A DNA stretch of 64,000 nucleotides from Acanthochromis polyacanthus. Taxonomy: Eukaryota; Chordata; Actinopteri; Pomacentridae. Shown one piece after another: positions 17,390 through 43,940 of this stretch (the first letter of the stretch is position 1; the number at the start of each line of letters is the position of its first letter). The translations under genes were made by a program, and so were the position numbers. The notes beneath the pieces were generated by a model. That model had not been told where the DNA came from and ran no database searches. It worked only from the letters and a program-made list of their open reading frames with translations. The stretch is from the NCBI RefSeq assembly GCF_021347895.1, contig NC_067130.1, positions 28,045,817 through 28,109,816 of the forward strand. Direction: 5' to 3'.

Positions 17390-17620
17390 CGACTGAAGGA
17401 ACACGGCTCAAAGGAAAGAGTAGCTGCTGAGAAGCCATTATTGAGGCTTGCAAACACCCACAAACACCTAAAATTTTCCAGAGAGCACAAACACTAGAAT
17501 GTAGATGACTGGAAGAAGGTACTCTGGACAGAGGAGACCAAGTTTCATTTTGAGGTTCAGTCACCATCGTCATATTTATGTCCGCAGAAAAGCTGGAGAA
17601 CGTTTTCACGTTTTCATGCT
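17390..17620 (+). mobile_element. Tc1-like transposase middle fragment
   Basis: Plus-strand translation gives RLANTHKHLKFSREHKH followed after a frame break by DDWKKVLWTEETKFHFE, the central DDE region block (W-S/T-D/E-ETKF) of Tc1 transposases. No terminal repeats are seen. It sits in the upstream flank of cel copy 2. Confidence 0.6.
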
Positions 17621-18095
17621 AGTTGCACTACCCACATCACAATCACACATCAAATGTGAACAGTGTGAACCAGACGAGTGTGACTTGGAGCACAGTTGGA
17701 CAGCTGTGTAAACTCAGTAACGGTTGGCTTCCTGACAAAGGCTCAAGTGGGAAAATCAAAAAACTAAAAAAAAAATCACTTTTGAAACCTTGTTCCTTTT
17801 TACGAAGACCAATACAGGCCTGTGTGGTGTGACTTCTGACTTTCTTTTGCATGGCAATTTCATTTGAAATTCCACTTTCTTACTGAATTTGTTGAAATAT
17901 TTCTTTTCATTGTATGCCTTTTTTATGAAGACCAATGACGATGCAACAGAGACAAATACAAACTGCAGTACAATGTTTCACTTAATTAAACTTGCTGATA
18001 AGCTACAAAAATTTGGCCTTAATCTTTCTTTGCTGACTACCGATGTTTAGTCAGTGGATGGAGTTATCCATGGTAAGCACTGAGCAAAGAGTAAT

Positions 18096-18282
18096 GTGGC
18101 TCTGCTATCTCATTGTTGCATCATGCATGATATATACTTGTTTTATATAAACAGGAATAAACAGGAATAATATTTACAGATGATCTGAATCCTTTGCCCA
18201 GGTGGCTTTGAAGGTCAATTGCCCCATGGACACAAAACAAGTATATATCATGCATGATGCAACAATGAGATAGCAGAGCCAC
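18096..18282. repeat. perfect 49-base inverted repeat with templated insert
   Basis: Left arm 18096-18144 and right arm 18234-18282 are exact reverse complements over 49 bases. The right arm is the native promoter sequence (CATGATGCAACAATGAGAT, as in copy 5). The 89-base loop contains 18161-18227, which is identical to 20070-20136: the end of intron 6 and first 26 bases of exon 7 of the same gene. Confidence 0.95.
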
Positions 18283-18361
18283 TCACTCCACAGGGGTTCA
18301 AGGGGGAGGGTTCTCCTTTATAAAAGTCCGGCTGAAAATCCACCTGGTTGTCAGTTTGGTC
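18234..18361 (+). promoter_or_regulatory. cel copy 2 promoter
   Basis: TATA box TATAAAA at 18319-18325, 43 bases before the ATG. The motif TGATGCAAC lies at about 18254-18262 inside the right arm of the inverted repeat. A second inverted TGATGCAAC, created by the left arm, sits near 18117. The conserved upstream block (ACAGCTGTGTAAACTCAG) lies near 17700. Confidence 0.6.
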
Positions 18362-22041
<3,680 letters not shown>

Positions 22042-22569
22042 AGAGCCTGTGGTCACCTATGCACCTGCAGGTCAATGTCATGTCAGTATTCAGAAAATAA
22101 ATAAATAAATCACAGCAGCATATGTCATTTTCTTGGGTTTTATTTGATTAAGTGCTTACATTTACAGTATACCGATATAAAATAAAAATATCACTAGCTA
22201 TCTATCCAAGCAGAACAGACCAGAACTCAGAAAACGTGTCATTTCATATGGGCTTATCTGGAACTGGGATTGGTGACTGGTACACTACTAGCATCCAACA
22301 AATATCATGAGATGGAGGCCACTTGATCAACACAGTGTCTTCTATCTGACTATCTGTGTTGGTTGTAGATATTCTGTCACCTATCCTACCTCCAACTACA
22401 ATGATGTGGGAAAGACAATACAAAAAAGCAAATAAACTTAACTGTATTTTTAGTTGGAAATGTGGATACATCCACACAGATGAAATTTCAGGGGCTGTGG
22501 AAGGTATATTTCTGGAGACAGTCAGCTCTTAAAACGGATAAAACACATTTTTCTTTTGGAGAGTGAAAA
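22042..22569. other. 3' flank of cel copy 2, no gene seen
   Basis: After the stop there is a second run of AATAAATAAATAAAT near 22097. I see no coding exon or named repeat up to 22569. Confidence 0.4.
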
Positions 22570-22870
22570 TGCAAAATTTATAGATCCAGAATTCAATTCA
22601 ATTCCATTTTAATTATATAATGCCAATTACAGGTCAAATTGTTTCAAGACGCTTTACAGCACCCATATGCCTGAACTCTCAGGGCAAGCCCTAAGGTGAC
22701 AGTGGCAAAAAAACAAAAAAACACCCTTTTAACATGGAAGAAACCCTGAGTAGAACCTGGCTCTTCATGTGGGGAAACCCATCTTCATGCTGGCCGGTGA
22801 GTTGAGAGGGACAGAAAAGGAAGAGGGGTAGAGGGATGGGAGAGGAGGGGGGTGGGGAACAAGGAACATA
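22570..22870 (-). repeat. L2-like LINE/SINE 3' repeat
   Basis: Begins at AATTCAATTCAATTCCATTTT and continues with TTTCAAGACGCTTTACAGC and a region matching the AACCTGGCTC and AACCCATCTTC parts of the same family. It is a reverse-orientation member of the family seen at 62725-63196, which ends AAATTGAATTGAATTGAA. Confidence 0.55.
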
Positions 22871-22969
22871 TAACACATTGATTCATAGTTTATTGTTATG
22901 GTGTACGGAAAGAAACATATTCAATGTTGACATTCAGCCAAAATATTTTAAAGAATTCAATTTTGGGTC

Positions 22970-23162
22970 CCAAATTGAGAATTCAAACTCAGATTTCATC
23001 AGCGAATGAAGCTACCGGCTCAAATTCACCAGCACTGGAGAGCAGTATCTGGAGATTCATCATGACATGGACCAAAGTTCTGTAAAACAGAAAATGAGGC
23101 TGCGCTATATGAATTTCTGGAGTAGCGTGCTACCCAAACTTCCCTCAGTTTTCTCAGAATAG
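22970..23162 (+). pseudogene. collapsed cel relic: intron 1 fused to exon 11
   Basis: GAGAATTCAAACTCAGATTTCATCAGC (22978-23004) matches cel intron 1 (compare 40965-40990). About 10 bases later it turns into cel exon 11 (from about 23018, CTCAAATTCACCAGCACTGG, through LPKLPSVFSE) ending at a TAG at 23160-23162. Everything between intron 1 and exon 11 is gone. The stop has changed from TAA to TAG, which also destroys the AATAAA that overlaps the stop in the live copies. It is the remains of a sixth gene. Confidence 0.75.
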
Positions 23163-24303
23163 AGAGATGGTGATCACCTATGTACCTACAGTGCAATTTC
23201 ATGTCAATACTGATTCATGAAAATTAAATGAACAATGGTTGCATGTTATTTTATTGGTTTAATTTGATTAAGTGTTTCCATGTAAACTTGCATAGTACTA
23301 GGCTGCACGGTGAGTGGTGATTGGCACTTTCACCTTGCAGCTAGAAGAGCCCCAGTTCTCGTCCCAGCTTTCCCAGGATCTTTCTGCATGGAGTTTGCAT
23401 GTTGTCCCTGTGCTTGCGTGGGTCTTCTCTGGATACTCCGGCTTCCTCCCACAGTCCAAAAACATGCTGAGGTTAATTGATCACTCTAAATTGCCCGTAG
23501 GTGTGAATGTGAGTGTGATTGTTCATCTGTATGTGTAGCCCTGCGACAGACTGCTGACCTGTCCAGGGTGTCCCCTGCCTTCGCCCGAGTTAGCTGGGAT
23601 AGGCTCCAGCACCCCCCGCGACCCTAGTGAGGGTAAAGCGGTGTATAGAGGATGGATGGATGGATGGATGGAGAGCAGTATCTGGAGATTCATCATGACA
23701 TGGACCAAAGTTCTGTAAAATAGAAAATGAGGCTGCGCTATATGAATTTCTGGAGTAGCGTGCTACCCAAACTTCCCTCAGTTTTCTCAGAATAGAGAGA
23801 TGGTGATCACCTATGTACCTGCAGTGCAATTTCATGTCAATACTGATTCATGAAAATTAAATGAACAATGGTTGCATGTTATTTTATTGGTTTAATTTGA
23901 TTAAGTGTTTCCATGTAAACTTGCATAGTACTAGGCTGCACGGTGAGTGGTGATTAGCACTTTCACCTTGCAGCAAGAAGATCCCCAGTTCTCGTCCCAG
24001 CTTTCCCAGGATCTTTCTGCATGGAGTTTGCATGTTCTCCCTGTGCATGCTTGGGTCTTCTCCGGATACTCCGGCTTCCTCCCACAGCCCAAAAACATGC
24101 TGAGGTTAATTGATCACTCTAAATTGTCAGTAGGTGTGAATGTGAGTGTGATTGTTCGTCTGTATATGTAGCCCTGTGACAGACTGGTGACCTGTCCAGG
24201 GTGTCCCCTGCCTTCGCCCGAGTCAACTAGAATAGACTCCAGCCTCCCCGTGACTCTAATGAGGATTAAGCGGTGTATGGATGATGGATGGATGGATGTA
24301 TAG
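23038..24303 (+). repeat. 633-base tandem duplication of cel relic and downstream repeat
   Basis: Two direct copies, 23038-23670 and 23671-24303. Each holds the end of cel exon 11, its 3' flank, and a common teleost repeat (GCTGCACGGTGAGTGGTGAT ... GGCTTCCTCCCACAG ... GACCTGTCCAGGGTGTCCCC) ending in (GGAT)n. In the second copy the exon has an in-frame TAG after TCTGTAAAA (about 23718). The (GGAT)n tail abuts exon 11 at 23670, marking the junction. Confidence 0.85.
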
Positions 24304-25640
24304 TATGACAATTTCACCATATGGCACTTATTACTGGTTGAGTATTTTTTTGTCTTAAAATTAGTAAGAGAATGTTCTCAGATCTTCTACTATAATAATA
24401 TTAGAGCCATTCCATCTGCTTAAATCTCTGACTTCTTTGAAACTTAACCATAACCTATTTTTTTCAAAACTGTTGATGTAATTTTTTTTTCTTCATGTAT
24501 TTAGGTGCTTTCTTAGATATTTTTTGGTAATTACAATTTGACCGGCTTTCAACACATTTTTTTAGCAAACTAAAATTTAAGTCTATGTTTGATGACAACA
24601 TCTTAACAATGAAAGATACAGTCTGCAAGTAAAAGCGTCATCTGAAGCAGCGAAACACGATCGGTTCATATTGTGTGGAAAATGAGTCAAACGACATGTT
24701 AAACGCTCCTGTTTGTGTGGAAAAGTTTGAAGCAGAAAGTCTAAGTTGACAACGTTGATAAACGCCTTCATACCTGTTAACTGTGACTGAGGTTTTAGTT
24801 TTTGTGCTAAAAAATGCAAACATTTTACAATTTTCAGACCTTTATTGTGAGACAGTTACGTTTTGTTCTGTGGTCAAACGTAGGTATTTCACATTTGGCC
24901 ATAAGACTGGGTTGACTATGGATATCATAAAAAAAGAAGTTAATAAAACCGTCATTATGAATATATAGCCTATAAAATAATATTTTATTGTATTTTATTT
25001 GCTGTGGACTCAGGAAGATTGACAAACACGCCACTTCCGTTCATTATTCATTTAGGCAATTAACATTTTGCACGACATACAGCCTAAAAAACGCACATAT
25101 TTGTTCTTGTTTGTCATGGATAGCTCTTATACGTTTATGTCAATGGTTCAGGCTTTAGTATTAACAATTTAAAAAGATGATATTCTGAATAAAGCTTCTA
25201 AACGGCGTGGGGAAATGAGCTCTATAACGTACCTACTGTGCCTACTGGGCATTATTAGCATTGGATCAATTAAATGATTAGACGATCACAACCTACTGTA
25301 CCTACTAGTAGGTACAGTAAGGACCTACTGGCCCATTTCTGTGGGATGATTGTATCAGGATTGAGCCTATTCAATAGTATGATAGAAATCAGATAGAGTG
25401 TTTTGTTCAGCCGACTCGCACACAGAAAGTCTGACTGAGACTGCCTTTATTCAGCCTCTGATCTGCTAAACACCGTAAACACTAGAAAAGCTGTGCCGGT
25501 TAAAATAGAAGCGTTCCATCAAATTTTAAATTCTCGTATAATTTTTTGATTGTAGGTCCGAGGCTGTATAGGATGAAGTCTGGTTCCAGACTCGGATCGC
25601 TAGTTACACACATGGGGTCTAGTATGTAGCTGATTAAAGG
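24304..25640. other. no gene seen
   Basis: AT-rich sequence with no exon, RNA gene or repeat family that I can name. A short palindromic run of CCTACTGTACCTACTAGTAGG occurs near 25290-25312. Confidence 0.4.
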
Positions 25641-26263
25641 AAGCGTGGATTCACAGAATTTTGCCTCAAGGAATTTCAGTAATCGAATTACTGAAGAACT
25701 CGAGGAATCTTACAGCCCTTGAATTTACATACAGAAAAAAAGATCTAGATGCAAATTTGCAGCAACATAACCAAAGGTTTCCTTCAAATCTGAGCCTGGG
25801 TTTGCCAGGATATGTAGTTGAATATGTACACAGGGGAGCCACCAGGGAGTTTGGGCCCCATGAAAAGAAATTTTACTGGGCCCCTGTAGCGCCGGACATA
25901 AGGCCGGCGAAAATATTTTGTGCTGTTTTACATAAAACTGTGCATTTTAATGATATTTTTGACTATTATTTCCCATATTTGTGAAAAGGACAATGTGACA
26001 GTTACTTGGCAGGGGAAGCATTGAACACTCTGAATACTCTGAATACAATGTTTCATTTATTTACTGCAAGATTGATTCTCATTCTTTAGCATAAAATTTC
26101 CCCAAATTAAATTACATACCTGAATAATACAAAACTTGAACATAAAATAACCTCTTCCATTAAATAAATTGCAATCATCATCTGTGAAGAAACAGATAAA
26201 ATAAAATAAATAAAATACAAAAAGCCAACTGCCTTTTATGATTTCTCATCAATATCTATAGAA

Positions 26264-26581
26264 TCATACAACGATGGACAGCATGGCAAGACTGCAGAGC
26301 CTTTCCTGTGACATTTTGGACCTAAAGTAGTTTTTTTTTAAAATCATTTTTAGCTTACTGAAAGCTCTCTCACCACCTGCTACACTAACTGGCAGTGTGC
26401 AAAATATACGCAAAGCAATACACACTTCTCCAAAGATGCTTTGCAGCTGCAGCTTACAAATAGCATTCAGGAGTTCAAGAGGGGACAAGTTAGGGAGGAA
26501 ATTGGAAGCGTATACACTGTTAAGGTGTCTTACTTCATTTTCAAAATCAGGTGTAAGATCACCAGAATACTTTGTGATCAA
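26264..26581 (-). pseudogene. hAT transposase C-terminal dimerisation domain
   Basis: Minus-strand frame with ELLNAICKLQLQSIFGEV, then LPVSVAGGERAFSKLKMIL, NYFRSKMSQERLCSLAML. This is the hAT C-terminal dimerisation block (ERAFS-KLK and R-xM-xxRL) in the form seen in ZMYM1/TTF-type proteins of fish. The catalytic N-terminal part was not found as an open frame, so it is a relic of the element around it and not a host gene. Confidence 0.7.
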
Positions 26582-27105
26582 TGGTTGTCACTTATGATAC
26601 TGTCCACAGCAGTAAAGAACACAGTGTTCTGAAACACAGTTTCTGCACTCTCCTGAGACCTCTCCTCTTCAGAGGTCTCGTCATGGAATCTTCGCCTTTC
26701 CTTCTGGCGGCTGCAATTGCTCACCTCCTTCCTCAGTTGTGGGAACTGGGGCTTGTTCAGGGGTAGGGGGCTCACAGGCTGCTGCTGCTGCTGCTCTTGA
26801 CGTGTCTGTTCAAACATGCATCATTTTGACACGGGGGGGGGGGGGGGGGCTGATTAAATATGGGCAGCTTGCTTAATGTCAACAGTGAAATATAAAATTC
26901 CAGAGTTTTCTTCAAAAATATGAGCTAATATGGGGAGAAAAGTGAGCTAGCTTAAAAATCACAAAGTTAAGATAGAGTAGAAACAACAACAGGCTAATGT
27001 TCCAGAACTTTCCACCACATGAACCAAACCCACCTTGTTTTTTGAAAAACTGGGTAACATATTGTCGGCCCTTGGCCTCTCTCTCCCTCCTTATCTTTTT
27101 TTCTT

Positions 27106-27412
27106 GGTAGTGTCTACAGATACGGACCGTACCCATAGCCTGCGGGCTACGAATGCGGTACTTTCCATTTGCCAGACAGATACGGACCCGTACGCGAGTC
27201 TCGCGAGTCAAGAAGCTGCTAACCACTGCAAACTGTTGAAAGGTAAGCAAAGGTTAAGGTTAGGGTTAGTGTTAGGGTCAGGTTTAGGGTCCATACCTGT
27301 AGTACCGATGCAACGGGTCCATACCTCCTGCGTCTACCGGGAGTCACGTGACCAGATCTCGCATATCTGATTAGCAAATGGAAAGTACGGATCCGTACCT
27401 CTAGCAACTACC
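27106..27412. mobile_element. MITE nested in the hAT-like element
   Basis: Imperfect inverted ends: GGTAGTGTCTACAGATACGG at the left, and at the right the reverse complement of GGTAGTTGCTAGAGGTACGG. Both ends continue into matching TACTTTCCATTTGC stretches. The middle contains several GGTTAGGG-type units (27250-27292) that look telomere-like but are too few and too irregular for telomeric repeat. No coding capacity. Confidence 0.55.
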
Positions 27413-28089
27413 TTTTTTCTTTTCGTTTCTGACTACCTGACTTCTGAGGCATACTGTCCTCACCCTACTCAGTCTGACTGAAGCACTGCGGCATGCAGCA
27501 GTTCAGTTGATTCAGTAGGACTGAACCATTTTACGTAAAAATATTTATTTGTGATTATAAATTACCAAGATAGTGCCATATTCATTTTGTCAGTATTATA
27601 ATTTTATCAGGGGCCTTTCTGGGCCCCTGTTAATGATGGGCCCCTAGAATCCTTCCCCTTTTCCCCTCCTTTTCGGCGCCCCTGTACATAACATATTTCT
27701 TAATTAGGTACACTTTTATCATAGCAAAAGGACTGAAAGCTTCAGAAAATTACAGCTAAATAGAAGACTAAAAATTTTTGACACATGGTAATCTCCCCTT
27801 GATTCAGTAAAAGTGGTACTAATTGTTGGCCATGACCAAGGCCACCAAAGATTAATTTTGTCACGGGAGTGAAACTTGGAGCACAGTTGGACAGCTGTGT
27901 AAACTCAGTAAAGATTGGCTTCCTGACAAAGGCTCAAGTTGGGGGAAAAAAATCAGTTTGGAAACCTTGCTTTATACTGACTCCTTTTTAAGGATGACTA
28001 ATACAAGTCCATGTGGTGTGATTTCTGACTTTTTTATTTTTTTTTCTTCAGAAATTAGCCTTTATCTTTCTTTGCCCACTGGATGTGTC

Positions 28090-28280
28090 ATTTCTGTTCA
28101 GCCAGTGGTTGAAGTCATCCAAGGGTAAGTATAGAGGAAAGAGTCATGGACACAAAATGGTTAAATATTACATAAGATGCAACGACGAGAAAACAGACCC
28201 ACTCACTGCACATTGGTTCAAGGGAGGGTCTCCTTTATAAAAGTAGTGCTGACGATCCACCTGGTTCTCTTCCTTTAGTC
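28090..28280 (+). promoter_or_regulatory. cel copy 3 promoter
   Basis: TATA box TATAAAA at 28236-28242, 45 bases before the ATG. GATGCAAC at about 28177 and the block GGACACAAAATGGTTAAATATTAC just before it are shared with copy 4 and, in part, copy 5. The farther conserved block (TTGGAGCACAGTTGGACAG) lies near 27875. Confidence 0.6.
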
Positions 28281-39597
<11,317 letters not shown>

Positions 39598-40560
39598 AGA
39601 CGCAATGATCACCTATGCACCTGCAATGTAATATCATGTCAGTATTGATTCATGAAAAATAAATGAATGATGGCTGTTTGTTATTTCATTGGTTTTATTT
39701 TACTAAGCATTTAAATTTACAGTATACCTGTACAGTACTACAACTTTACCATATGGCACGTGTCATTACTGGTGTTTTTGACTTAATATTGCTGTCACAT
39801 GGTTTTAGATCTTCTGTTATAATATCAGGCCATTTCATCTTAAATCATCAGAGATATTCTGCTTAGCCATCGCTGATTTGCTTGAGACTTTACAATAAAC
39901 TATGCTTATTTAAAACTGTGTCTGTAAAATTTTTGATTCATGTATTTTGGTGCTTCCTTAGATCCACACAGGTACAGAGAGAAAAGCTGACCAGAAAGTT
40001 CAAACCTGTGACTTTCTTTAAGAAGTCAGCTGTCACGAGCTTTCCACAAAATTAGCCAGACGTCTGCCACAAGTTGGCTACTGACCTCAAGTTTGCTGCA
40101 ACATAACCAAAGGATTCCTGCAACTGTGAGCCTGGGTTTGCCAGGATATGTAGTTGAATACATATATAACATATTTCTTAATTAGGTACAGTTTTATCAC
40201 AGAATACGGATTGAAAGCTTCAGAAAATTACAGCGAAATGGAATTTTTTTTGACACACGATAATGTCACTTTAATACAGTAAAAATGGTAGTAATTGTTG
40301 GCCATGATGAAGGCCACCAAAGATTATTATTGATAACAGGAGTGAAACTTGGAGCACATTTGGACAGCTGTGTAAACTCAGTAAAGATTGGCTTTCTGAG
40401 AAAGGCTCAAGTTGGGGGTAAAAAAAAATCAGTTTGGAAACTTTGCTTTTCACTTACTTCTTGTTTGTTTCTGAAAATTTTCCTTGTTTTTAAATTTATT
40501 TCTTTTTTATTCCTGAAATTAGCCTTCATCTTTCTTTAACCACTCTCTGTGTATTCTGTT
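39598..40560. other. 3' flank of cel copy 3 and 5' flank of copy 4
   Basis: No exon seen. From about 39970 the sequence matches the flank of copy 5 (from about 59760) in order: GCTGACCAGAAAGTTC, TTTGCTGCAACATAACC, AGGATATGTAGTTGAATACA, then the TTGGACAGCTGTGTAAACTC block near 40365. This defines the left part of the duplicated unit. Confidence 0.55.
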
Positions 40561-40584
40561 CATCCAAGGTCAGTACAGAGGAAA

Positions 40585-40724
40585 GGGTTATGGACACAAC
40601 ATGGTTAAATGTTACATGTAATGCACCAATGGTAAAAACAGACCAACCCACTGCACAATGGTTTAGGGGAAGGTTCTCTTTTATAAAAGTCTGGCTGAAA
40701 ATCCACTTGGTTGTCAGTTTGGTC
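40585..40724 (+). promoter_or_regulatory. cel copy 4 promoter
   Basis: TATA box TATAAAA at 40682-40688, 43 bases before the ATG. The motif corresponding to TGATGCAAC has decayed to TAATGCACC near 40619, as expected for a gene no longer under selection. Confidence 0.5.
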
Positions 40725-41307
40725 ATGATGGTGATGCTGCGGATTTTGGTTGCTGTTGCTGTGTTTCTGGAGACGGTCTCTGCGACCTCTGTAAGTAACG
40801 CATATTGCTCATATATGTAGACATTTGTTTAGTACCTCTAAAATAATGTTCAGTTTATTGAAAAATCCTTTCCAGTGTTGAGTGTTTGATCACTTTTGAG
40901 ACCAGAATCAGTTTTCACACATCCTTTCATTGATAATGAAGCTTTGGTAAATTAGTGAATTGACAGTTCAAACCTAGATTTCATCAGCACACCTAGAAAA
41001 ACACTTTGACGCATGCATTTTTGGGGTTTGACGTATTAGGGCCATCTCTTGCCTACATGCTGCTCATTTATGCAGAGGTTTGTTTAGTACTTTAAAAATA
41101 CTGTTCAGTGCATTAGAAAATCCTTTTAAGTTTTGACAGTTTGTTTACTTTTGACACCAAAATCACTAACAGATACACAGTATTGTGCTGCAGTTAAAGT
41201 TTTCACACATCCTTTAATTTATAATGAAGCATTTGGTAAATTAGTGATTAAATGTGCCAACCTAAAGACTATTGAGAATTCAAACCTAGATTTCATCAGC
41301 ATAGCAA

Positions 41308-43940
41308 CACTGTAAAAATTACCAGGGTCATTCAACTTAATAGTTTAAGTTCAATTGCTGCCTTAAAAATGTAAGTACACTCAACTTCAAGAAAAGCTTT
41401 TTTTCAACTCAAGAATGCAAGTTTTATAAGTTCCCTGGTTGATGATATTTTTTTGTTTGAACTTGATACACTGCGTTGAAACAAGTCACAAAATTAAGTT
41501 TTTCATTCCAGAAAACTTGCATTCTCTCATCAGGGAAACTTACAGTTAGATGCTATTTCAACTCATATAATTTATTTATAACAATTGTTAATTGATGATC
41601 ATTTGTTGTTTGAACTTTATACTCTGAGTTAATACAATACAAAATATTATGTTGTCCATTCAGGTAAACTTGCTTTTTCTAGTGAACGGAACACACAAGT
41701 GTACATCCTTTTAGCTTATATTTTAAAGTTAAAATAACTATTTTCAATTGCCTTTTCAAGTTAAGTTAACTCATATTTTTAAGGCAGCAATTAAACTTAA
41801 AATTACATATTAAGTAGACTTGTATTTCCCAATTTTAGCTCCTGACTTGACTAATAAAAGCAATTTCACCAGTTTCTTATGAGAATTGAATACACTTAAG
41901 ACTCAAATGTTCAAACATTTATTTTCACAATTACCCCAAAAATTGGATAACATGAAAACAAGTGTACCCATGCAGATAACAGTATAATTTCACAAAAGAG
42001 TCCTGAAAAGTACACAGTGAACAGTAAACAGTCTCCAACCTCCACATTTGCCCTCACACACATTGTTTTTCATTGAACATAGATCAGGACAATCCTGTAA
42101 GTTTATGTAGGAAAGAGAGTTAAAGATGTGGCACAAAGCTTCGCCATGCTTATGGGCATCATCTACTGTGTGAATCACAAGTATCCTGATGAGTTTCTTC
42201 AGAGAGTTGTGATGAAGATTAAACCAGACCAGGCCTCGACTCGAGTACATGCAACAAAATCTTGAGGTATAAACTGTAACAGCTTGATTTTTTTCAAAAC
42301 GGCACCGTTTGTGTGTGCGTGTTGAGGACTGTTCACTCTTTTCTACATAAACCTACAGGATTGTGCTGAACTATGTTCAGTGAAAACAGTTTGTGTTGAG
42401 GACTGTTAATGTTGTGAAACACAATGGTCTCCTCGACCACAACTGCCACATCAAATATCTCAACTGGAATGGCACCTTGTTGACCACCTTCAAAGCCTAT
42501 CAGGAGGCCAAGCTGCATCCCCTTCATGGCTTCATCCAGAATCCCAACATGAGCCTTGAAAAGAAGAAATAATGTATGACCATTTTTGTATGCAAGCTCG
42601 AGATGCACAACAGTTAATCACCGTTTATGTGCCAACAATTTGCTCTGCTTTTATACTTCCTTCCCCTACCTCCCACCCTTGCTCACACTAACATACAAAC
42701 ACACTCAAAGACTTGTCCCTTTCTAGTTACGTAGCGCTAGTTACAGAAGACGGAAACCAGTCCAGCCCTGTCCGACCCCACTGCGAAGCTAAGGAATAGC
42801 ATTTATAGATAACATATTTTGACGCTATAAAACTCATCTTAAAGTGTGTATTTTGATCAGGCATATATCTAAAAGTGAGACCTTTTTTGTAATTACTTAG
42901 AAACTCCTTACAGGCCCTTTAAAAAAAAGGTGAAACAGACAAAAATGTACACAAACACATAGTTTTGCATTACAAAATGATTGTGGTCTTACATCACACA
43001 TCCTGATGATATTTGATGGATCTTCGCCTGATATGTAGTGTGGCAGACCAAGTAGGACAGCTGCCCTTCTCCTCTCATTCGTTTCCTACAAGACAAAAAG
43101 ACATGCAGTAAGATTAAAAAAAATAAACAAAAAACACCACAAATGGTGGCTAATTTTCTATCATCCACACTTTCACTTACATCTTTAGCAAGACAGTCCA
43201 GAATTGCTTTGAGAGACCGCTTCTTTCCAGACTTGGTTCCTGCTTTGTATAGCTCCAGCAGTCTTGGGACCAGGTCATCCAGTTCGTCTAGAAAAGTTTC
43301 CAGAAGGTCTGTGGTGACAATTCTCTTGAATTCTGCCCTTACCTGAGGAGATAGAAAATGATCCACATATTTCTCAATAGGAGACAGTCCACAATGTCTA
43401 ATAGAAAATGATTAAAATCTCTTTGTGTAATTAACCATTGGGTACCATTTAACCCTTTGCAGGTTGCTTTAATTCATGGCCTTTTGAGGTCACCAGCTCA
43501 CAAAAAAATGCTATAAAACATAAGATTGTTTTTTGTGCTTCTTTTTGTTCAAATCATTCAACCAACTTCAGTCCTAATAAAAAATACCAAATATGTAATG
43601 ATTTATTTTATTTTAAGCCTTTAAATGCCAATTAGATTACATGAAGTCACTGTTTTTATTCAAAACAAAAAAAAAACACAAAACATGACTTCTATCCACC
43701 AAAATAAATGTTCATAAAAGATCATGCTATACATAAAATATACATAAAATTGGTAACAAATTATTTTAATGCATTATTTTTTAGTGTCAGAATCATCACT
43801 TATGAGCCTTGAGGTAAGCAGAGTAGATCAATGTCCACTCACAAAACATGCTATAGAAATACAGTATAACAAATTAATATTTTTGCTCAATTCATTCAAT
43901 CAACTTCAGTCCTGAAAAAAAAAAAAACACCAAATATGTA
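41308..43940 (-). mobile_element. second CACTA-like element, replacing cel copy 4 exon 2
   Basis: Begins CACTGTAAAAATTACCAGGG at 41308. An inverted match links TTCAATTGCTGCCTTAAAAATG (41351-41372) and ATTTTTAAGGCAGCAATT (41776-41793). Minus-strand exon-like pieces resemble a related accessory protein: EFKRIVTTDLLETFLDELDD and KRSLKAILDCLAKD (43345-43175), ERRRAAVLLGLPHYISGEDP (about 43085-43020), AMKGMQLGLLIGFEGGQ with DVAVVVEETIVFHNI (42525-42420). No transposase was found and the right terminus is unclear. Cel intron 2 resumes near 43945. Confidence 0.5.

Larger units (their letters stand above)
25831..27684 (-). mobile_element. hAT-like DNA transposon inserted upstream of cel copy 3
   Basis: Element bounded by CAGGGGAGCCACC at 25831 and GGCGCCCCTG ending 27684, inside a block that is continuous upstream of copies 4 (about 40140-40200) and 5 (about 59920-59960). 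Those copies serve as empty sites. The flanks TGTACACA and TGTACATA look like an 8-base target duplication with one change, but the exact edge is ambiguous by a few bases. It encodes a transposase C-terminal fragment on the minus strand and contains a nested MITE and a G tract (26836-26850). Confidence 0.7.

Noticed and set aside
27250..27292. Telomere-like GGTTAGGG units
   Set aside because: Only a few irregular units inside a MITE with recognisable ends; not an interstitial telomere array.
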